Part shown: one piece after another, positions 16,372-21,382 of the stretch
How the letters are laid out: each line of letters begins with the position of its first letter
How positions within the stretch are numbered: position 1 is the stretch's first letter
DNA from: an uncultured bacterium
Lineage (GTDB): Bacteria; Bacillota; Clostridia; Lachnospirales; Lachnospiraceae
Length of the DNA stretch: 21,382 nucleotides
Reading direction: 5' to 3'
Assembly: GCA_946061355.1 (NCBI GenBank)
Contig: CAMGRE010000013.1
Location: 1 to 21,382 of the forward strand
Position numbers and translations under genes: made by a program
The notes under the pieces: model-generated
Seen by the model: only the letters and a program-made list of their open reading frames with translations
Told to the model about the DNA's origin: nothing
The model's database searches: none

Positions 16372-16395
16372 GTTGTATCCTCCTTGTATGCTGTC

Positions 16396-19300
16396 TTACA
16401 CCTTATCATGGGAGAGCATAATATGTACATGATGCGCCCCGCTCCGACATACCATGAACGGCGTTGTCCTGACATCCTCCAGATCCATCTCATGGTATCC
16501 TTTCTCATCCGAATAGCTTGCCGTCACGACCATCTTCTTCACGATCGCCTTGCTCTTCAATACATTCAGCTTCATGAACAACTGCGACTTCTTGGGCAGG
16601 ACGCCGATGTCCCAGCCTGTCCCTTTGCCCTTGCCCACCGGATCCAGATATTCCCGAAGCTGCTCCTGCATCAGGCTCTGTATGGCGAAACTGTCATCCA
16701 GATTGACGCTCTCCGCCCACATATCCACGGAGATATCGACAAACACCGGCTCCGTGATATACATATCCTCCTCACCGACAGCCAGCTCACAAGCAGCAAG
16801 CAAGTGCTCCTTCAGTTCTCCCGACAGATTGTGGAAAGAATAGGATCCGTTCTTGTAATCCTTTAACAGGATGACAATGCTCAATGCCCGGTCGTCCTCC
16901 TTCCCGTCCACCGTCCTTCCGGCCACACATCTGACTGCAGCGATATTGTCCGAGTACGCCATGATCTCGCGCCTGTAGTCACTCTCCGACACAAGTCTCC
17001 TGCGGGATCTTAAGATATTGGCGCCGCGCTCCAGCGCATTCTCAAAACTCTCCATATTGCTGCCGCCGTACGCTCTCACGGGATTGATGACACCGTCGAT
17101 GAACACCAGATTGGATCCTGTACTGCTGATCCGTCCGGCCCCGACATTACCCATCTGGCCGTTACAGCAGTGTACGGTTGCCTTGAATGCCACATCGTCG
17201 AGCACCCGGGGGATATCCGTGTGTACCCCATCGCCAAAAATCAGCATATTGTTCATGCGATCCAGCGCATAGCATCTCGTTCCCGCGCTGCCGTCAAGCT
17301 GCTCCGCCTCCTTCCATTTCACATAGAAGGCAGAGATCTCACCTCTGATATCGTACTCGGCACGCACCTCCAATTCCGGATTATGCAGCATCTGCTGCAT
17401 CATGTCTCTGGAATGCCTGCCCTTCTCATTAACCCACACATCCACATTCAGGATATTGTTCACACCAAGCGGGAACTGCATATCGATTGCAACTTCCTCG
17501 ATGAAATAATCCTCCTCCGACCTGGTCTCAATGTTAGAGACCATCGCCGCATTCAGACAGATGATCCGCATATGCGGAAGCAACTGGCGACTGACAGAAT
17601 CTCCAATCCTCTTCTTGCGGGAGAGGCGCATCCAGTACAGGCTCTGTCCCTCCAGCGTCATCCGGTGCATATCCGCAGGCGGCATAAACAGAAGGATTCC
17701 CGAGTGGGATAAGCCCGCCGTGTGATCAATCCATTTCATCGGCTTAAAGCCGTTCTCACCACTGTATTCCAGACGAAAGTCAATCCCCTCGTAGCGCGCG
17801 CTGTCATCCATCAGAAACAGCAGGCTGACCGGTCCGCTCTCCATCCTTCTGCGGAATCCCAGATACAGCGCGTCTTCATTGTAATCCGCTGCCGTAAAGG
17901 CGTTGAAAGACATCTGCTTATAGCTTTTGGTCAGATCGGTGCGCGTCGTTCCTGCGATCCGGAAGATCCGCTCCGCGTCCACATAGGCTCCTTCATAGGA
18001 GAAGGAAACCGTCAGTTCTGTGATATGGGGATAATGGTGCATACACGGCCGCATATAGCAGTTGTCCGATTTGAGCAGCTGCATCCTGATACAACGTCCC
18101 ATATAGGCACCCGCTACAGTGGGCTGCCAGTCCTGCGGACAAATGAAGCTGATCTCGTACTCCCCGTTTTTGAGCTGTGCAAACATAGTCTTATGTTCCC
18201 GGCTGCACACCAGCTTCTTCCAGCCAATCCCATTGAAGTATTCCAGCGAAATTTCTTCCGCATATGCCTCTGCCGGTGTGTCGGCAAAGATCACCTTGGG
18301 CTTACGCTTGATGATCTTGAGCTCATCATCCTCCTGCTCCGGAGTGAGCTGAACAAGATGCTCCGGATAATCCACCCGGAATTTCATGCGTATGAGGGAT
18401 CCTGCCTTATTGAAATAAGAATCGTTTCCGATATAACACTCCTGATACAGGGAGAGTGTATCCCCAAAGGGATCAAAGCCATCCACATCGAGATCGGTCA
18501 CGCCGTTGCCCACATACTCGACCGGCCTACTGCTGCCCTCAGAGGAGAAACAGATATTCTCCACCTTATAATTCCTGTGGATGCTCTCCACCGATAACAG
18601 GATGAGCAGACTGTACTCCCTTCCGTCGACCTCGACCTTGCTGCACGCCTCGCTCTTGCGCAGACGGAATGTCTGTCCGTCCTCCCGCATCATGACTTCG
18701 TCAAAGAATCGGAACCCGTCTTCCCCGTAATACTGGAACACGAACTTACCGTCCGCAATATCGCGGACAAGCTGCTCATTTCCGGAAATGCGCACATAGA
18801 TATCGTTCTCCTCCACATCAAATACGGAGGAATGATAGAACAGTATCAGATTCTTGTCGATTCCCTTATCTTCGCCAAACAGGGTGAACGGCCGCATTCG
18901 CTCCAGTTCAAAGGTCATATCACCCATTTCCTCATCCGGAACAGGAAGCGGCACGGTGAATTCCCCGAGCAGCGGAATGATATGTCCGTCCTTCTCATCT
19001 GTCATAAACATCCCCGACAGCTGTGCATTTGTCACATACAGATTGTGATCCGTCTCAAAGACAACATCACTCTCCCCTTCCCCGCCGGCTTCCGCCAGAA
19101 GCTTTGTCCCCCTCGGGACCTCGGTTCCCGCCACGGTATCCTGCACCAGTCCGAGCACGACCGTCGCGTGCGCCGGCTTGGCGGGAAGCAGGGAAATATC
19201 AAGCATGTTAACGAATTCCGTATGGTAATTGTCCAACACCTGATTATAGCGCTCTATGTTGTATTCCATCTGATCCGCAAACAACAGTGATAGCGTGGAA

Positions 19301-19446
19301 CCGATATCCGGGTTGTCCGTGTCAAAATGCCATTCCGGCACATAACTGCCTGCCAGACCGGCAATCTGGGCGCGGATGTCCTCCGCAGTGCGCTTGTCAA
19401 TCTGTAATTTCTTCGACCTGCTCTGTGCTGTACTGTTCTGGTTCAT
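16396..19446 (-). CDS. Large baseplate J-like wedge protein, 1016 aa (Afp11-like)
   Basis: The ATG at 19446 overlaps the gp25-like gene by 50 bases. GAGGA about 8-9 nt upstream supports this start, and the next in-frame Met is over 50 residues later. The N-terminus shows the pattern of eCIS baseplate assembly proteins (VPEWHFDTDNPDIGSTL near 37, then EYNIERYNQVLDNYH). VPRGTKLL near 110 is the typical J-type entry strand. Near 805-830 sits the J signature LRSRRRLVSESDYRREI, and the C-terminal 180 residues include the strand-helix end (DISVDMWAE). Proteins of this size carry inserted domains in the middle (about 250-700 here), which may be system-specific. It forms the wedge around the hub with the 703-aa protein. 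Confidence 0.88.
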   Translation of the reverse strand: MNQNSTAQSRSKKLQIDKRTAEDIRAQIAGLAGSYVPEWHFDTDNPDIGSTLSLLFADQMEYNIERYNQVLDNYHTEFVNMLDISLLPAKPAHATVVLGLVQDTVAGTEVPRGTKLLAEAGGEGESDVVFETDHNLYVTNAQLSGMFMTDEKDGHIIPLLGEFTVPLPVPDEEMGDMTFELERMRPFTLFGEDKGIDKNLILFYHSSVFDVEENDIYVRISGNEQLVRDIADGKFVFQYYGEDGFRFFDEVMMREDGQTFRLRKSEACSKVEVDGREYSLLILLSVESIHRNYKVENICFSSEGSSRPVEYVGNGVTDLDVDGFDPFGDTLSLYQECYIGNDSYFNKAGSLIRMKFRVDYPEHLVQLTPEQEDDELKIIKRKPKVIFADTPAEAYAEEISLEYFNGIGWKKLVCSREHKTMFAQLKNGEYEISFICPQDWQPTVAGAYMGRCIRMQLLKSDNCYMRPCMHHYPHITELTVSFSYEGAYVDAERIFRIAGTTRTDLTKSYKQMSFNAFTAADYNEDALYLGFRRRMESGPVSLLFLMDDSARYEGIDFRLEYSGENGFKPMKWIDHTAGLSHSGILLFMPPADMHRMTLEGQSLYWMRLSRKKRIGDSVSRQLLPHMRIICLNAAMVSNIETRSEEDYFIEEVAIDMQFPLGVNNILNVDVWVNEKGRHSRDMMQQMLHNPELEVRAEYDIRGEISAFYVKWKEAEQLDGSAGTRCYALDRMNNMLIFGDGVHTDIPRVLDDVAFKATVHCCNGQMGNVGAGRISSTGSNLVFIDGVINPVRAYGGSNMESFENALERGANILRSRRRLVSESDYRREIMAYSDNIAAVRCVAGRTVDGKEDDRALSIVILLKDYKNGSYSFHNLSGELKEHLLAACELAVGEEDMYITEPVFVDISVDMWAESVNLDDSFAIQSLMQEQLREYLDPVGKGKGTGWDIGVLPKKSQLFMKLNVLKSKAIVKKMVVTASYSDEKGYHEMDLEDVRTTPFMVCRSGAHHVHIMLSHDKV

Positions 19447-19855
19447 ATTCCTCTTCCTCTACATCTGCATTTAAATAGAACGGAAATACAAGGTTATCAC
19501 GGACATTACTGCCCCGCAGTATATAGTCCAGTGCGATGATCAGACATCCCGGACGTGATGTGCTGTCCACATTGATATCCACATTCTCGATCCTCGGCTC
19601 CTGAGATAAGATCTGATCCTTCAAGGCCCGGATCATCAGATTGAGCGTTGTGATATTGACATCCATAAAGGTGTAGGCTGTGATCGTACTGCCGAAATCC
19701 GGTCTCACAAGCCGTTCCTGCTGCTGTGTCATCAGGATCAGATAGACCGACTCTTTCACGCTCTGTGCCTCCGACGAGACGGCAAAGCGCCCCGTCGCGG
19801 GATTGATCTGCGGCGGGAATTTCATTCCCGTACCAAGGAAACTGTTATCAGGCAT
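19397..19855 (-). CDS. gp25-like baseplate wedge protein
   Basis: A 152-aa protein. GGGAGG lies 7 nt before its ATG, 16 bases after the spike gene. The hallmark gp25/GPW motif is ERLVRPDFGSTI (about 47-58), followed by helices and strands (LMIRALKDQILSQEPRIENVD) as in T4 gp25 and Afp9, which anchor the first sheath ring. The last 22 residues are an unusual acidic tail (DVEEEEYEPEQ...). The Glu codons of the tail double as the ribosome binding site of the next gene. No PAAR gene follows, unlike the afp order. Confidence 0.93.
   Translation of the reverse strand: MPDNSFLGTGMKFPPQINPATGRFAVSSEAQSVKESVYLILMTQQQERLVRPDFGSTITAYTFMDVNITTLNLMIRALKDQILSQEPRIENVDINVDSTSRPGCLIIALDYILRGSNVRDNLVFPFYLNADVEEEEYEPEQYSTEQVEEITD
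19450..19459 (-). promoter_or_regulatory. ribosome binding site of the 1016-aa gene, inside the gp25-like gene
   Basis: On the minus strand GAGGAAGAGG ends three bases before the ATG at 19446. Its first GAGG has the ideal spacing of about 9. The same bases encode the Glu run in the gp25-like acidic tail. Confidence 0.6.
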
Positions 19856-19871
19856 CTCTCTTCCTCCCGTC

Positions 19872-20684
19872 TTATCCGACCTTGATCGGCGTGCCGCTCA
19901 CCACGACAGCACCGCTGCTGTTTATCTTCGCTACCGAGGCGGCATTGACTGCAACCGTACCGCCACGGATCTCCATATTGGCATTGGCATCAAGCTTCAC
20001 GGACTCGTTGGCCTCCATCGTAAAGCGGTTCGTCTTCAATGTGGTCGCCCCAGTCATACCGTTCATCGTCAGCTCAATCGTCTCTCCGACCTTGATCGTC
20101 AGCTTACTTGCCGCCTTGATCTCCATCTGGCCGGTGCCCGTCTTCATCTCGATCTGATTTGCCCCTGCCAGATCCTTGATCGTGATCATATTCTTGGCGT
20201 TGTTCATCTCAATGCTGTGCATGGACTTGGCAGTCTCTATGACCATCCTGTCGGTCATACCTTCTCCCTCCACATTGTCCTCAAAGAGAATGCTGTTGCC
20301 GTTCTTGGTAACGATCCGCTTATTCTTATTTAACATATCCACCGACTTCCGCAAGAAGATACTCATATCCTTCGGCACACAGCCGATCACATACGGCTTC
20401 TCGATATTGCCCTGATCAAATACGAGAAGCACCTGATCTCCGACCTCCGGCAGGAAATAATGCCCCCAGCTCATTCCGCTCGAAGGCATCGCCACTCTCG
20501 CCCACTTGAGCTCATTGGCTTCCTTGTCGCGGACCGGAATACTCACACACACTCTGCCCGGCATATTCATATCGTAATTGTTCACAACCGTCCCGACCAT
20601 AACGCCCATGATCCGGTTGTCACCTGTCTCGGTCTTGGTGATCTGCTTCTCCGCAATATCGTCAATTATGTCAAAAAGTGCCAC
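19872..20684 (-). CDS. Baseplate spike protein, gp5/gpV (VgrG C-terminal-like)
   Basis: A 270-aa protein starting with GTG, with GGGAGG 9 nt upstream. Residues about 25-105 form the OB-fold typical of spikes: GVMVGTVVNN, GRVCVSIPVRD, WARVAMP, YFLPEVGDQVLLVFDQGN and PYVIGCV. From about 125 onward the sequence becomes alternating short strands with IE/IK/MK steps (IEMKTGTGQMEIKAASKLTI), which is the intertwined triple-stranded beta-helix. The end (SSGAVVVSGTPIKVG) is the tip and carries no PAAR domain. The trimer sits on the hub and punctures the target. Hub and spike are separate genes here, as in phage P2 gpD/gpV and unlike fused VgrG. Confidence 0.92.
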   Translation of the reverse strand: MALFDIIDDIAEKQITKTETGDNRIMGVMVGTVVNNYDMNMPGRVCVSIPVRDKEANELKWARVAMPSSGMSWGHYFLPEVGDQVLLVFDQGNIEKPYVIGCVPKDMSIFLRKSVDMLNKNKRIVTKNGNSILFEDNVEGEGMTDRMVIETAKSMHSIEMNNAKNMITIKDLAGANQIEMKTGTGQMEIKAASKLTIKVGETIELTMNGMTGATTLKTNRFTMEANESVKLDANANMEIRGGTVAVNAASVAKINSSGAVVVSGTPIKVG

Positions 20685-20707
20685 TGACCAACACCTCCCT
20701 GTTTATT

Positions 20708-21382
20708 TTAGAAGAATCCGGAAAGATCAGGCACATCATCCAGAAGGGAAGATGCGGAACCGATCGCTCCCATCGCAGAATCCAGTCCGGAAGTAAGACC
20801 GCCGGCACCACCAAGCGAACTTGCCATAGCATCCTCCATCTTCGCCGCCTTACCTGTAATCTTCGTGATAAATTCCCCTTCACCGGTCATGATATGACGC
20901 ACCGTCACCAGATAAAAGGTATTGGAAACGGCTGTCCCCAGCCCTTTCAGCTTGATAAACCTGCCCGGCACGAGCTCCGGAATTCCCATCAGCTCTGCCT
21001 CGAGCGTCCCGAACCGGTAGGAAATGTCCTCCGCCAGATATTCCGCCCTGTACTGGGCATCCTTCTTGGAGGAGACCGTCGGATCGATGTATACCTTCGC
21101 CGCATCCTTGACGAGCGGCTTCGCCATATTTCCCTGCGAAATCTTGTTGTTCAGACTCTTGGAGGATGAGATGGCGGATGCCTTGCCCACATCGGTGGAG
21201 CGCACCTCGACCTTGCCCACCAGGCCTGTGATGTCATAATCCACCTCGAAGCTGCGCAAGAGGGGATTCGGTTCAATCTCCATCAGAATATCCTTATAAT
21301 CCTTTGCCGGTCGGAAATATACGGTTCCGGCATTCGTAAAGAACTCGTAATTAAATTTCTTGGCTGCCTTGACGACAAACTC
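20708..21382 (-). CDS. Baseplate hub protein, GPD/gp27-like, C-terminal part (5' end outside window)
   Basis: The frame is open to the right edge of the window, so at least 224 residues are visible; the internal ATG at 21283 is not the start. The visible part includes EFVVKAAKKFNYEFF at the edge, the strand IEPNPLLRSFEVDYDITG and GLVGKVEVRS, and ELVPGRFIKLKGLG followed by FYLVTVRHIMTGEGEF. The last is the second barrel of phage late-control D/gp27 and VgrG hubs, including the typical H-x-M-T-G-E strand. Glycine- and serine-rich residues end the protein (GGAGG, then DDVPDLSGFF). It precedes the spike by 23 bases. The hub trimer links the tube to the spike. Confidence 0.85.
   Translation of the reverse strand, partial: EFVVKAAKKFNYEFFTNAGTVYFRPAKDYKDILMEIEPNPLLRSFEVDYDITGLVGKVEVRSTDVGKASAISSSKSLNNKISQGNMAKPLVKDAAKVYIDPTVSSKKDAQYRAEYLAEDISYRFGTLEAELMGIPELVPGRFIKLKGLGTAVSNTFYLVTVRHIMTGEGEFITKITGKAAKMEDAMASSLGGAGGLTSGLDSAMGAIGSASSLLDDVPDLSGFF

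Noticed and set aside
13696..16866. Several 300-codon plus-strand frames opposite the tail and baseplate J genes
   Set aside because: All lie wholly opposite well-supported baseplate genes and have low-information sequence.
13117..21382. Prophage interpretation of the baseplate genes
   Set aside because: No integrase, terminase, capsid, holin or lysin is seen, and an Afp15/Pvc15-like ATPase plus signalling genes are present. An intact prophage outside the window cannot be fully excluded.
4487..21382. Type VI secretion system
   Set aside because: No TssJ/L/M membrane complex or ClpV-type ATPase is visible, hub and spike are split, and the AAA ATPase and J proteins are of the eCIS kind.

Overview
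The window is a minus-strand gene cluster for a phage-tail-like contractile injection system (CIS), probably of the extracellular (eCIS, Afp/PVC-like) type. It includes an embedded signalling block. The host is most likely a Gram-positive Clostridia member, perhaps Lachnospiraceae. This rests on the purine-rich AAGGAGG-type ribosome binding sites before most genes, the SpoIIA/RsbW-type partner-switching proteins, the Cache-type sensor proteins and a membrane-anchored SH3 protein. Base composition looks near 50% GC by eye. The taxonomic call is inference.

Reading in the direction of transcription (right to left), the first operon holds the baseplate: a gp27/GPD-like hub (cut by the window edge), a separate gp5/gpV-like OB-fold and beta-helix spike, a gp25-like wedge protein, two baseplate-J-type wedge proteins (1016 and 703 aa) and a gpI-type tail protein. 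Gaps are short or the genes overlap. The same operon runs on into a STAS-domain anti-anti-sigma protein and an FtsE-like ABC ATPase with no permease partner. It ends at a hairpin plus T-tract terminator (12070-12110).

The second unit (11989-9390) encodes a membrane Cache-HAMP-PP2C phosphatase and an RsbW-like HATPase kinase. With the STAS protein these make a complete phosphatase/kinase/antagonist trio, but no sigma factor is visible. One plus-strand gene, a membrane-anchored SH3 protein with its own good extended -10 promoter, runs convergently into the kinase gene. Their stop codons share a single CTAG.

The third unit (8755 to 1) begins with a small charged protein. A Cache-HAMP-GGDEF diguanylate cyclase follows and overlaps the start of a tandem AAA ATPase of the eCIS assembly/loading type. 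Next come a 1358-aa repeat-rich protein of unknown function and, cut by the left edge, a paralog of it. That paralog has a clear start at 321.

The pieces fit a model in which envelope or nutrient sensing (two Cache receptors, one SH3 protein) feeds partner switching and c-di-GMP to control production or release of an injection particle. The AAA ATPase may handle the large downstream proteins. Sheath, tube, cap, terminator and PAAR tip genes are not in the window and may lie upstream of the hub. No stretch longer than 300 bases lacks a gene. I saw no tRNA, rRNA, CRISPR array, insertion sequence, integrase or attachment site.
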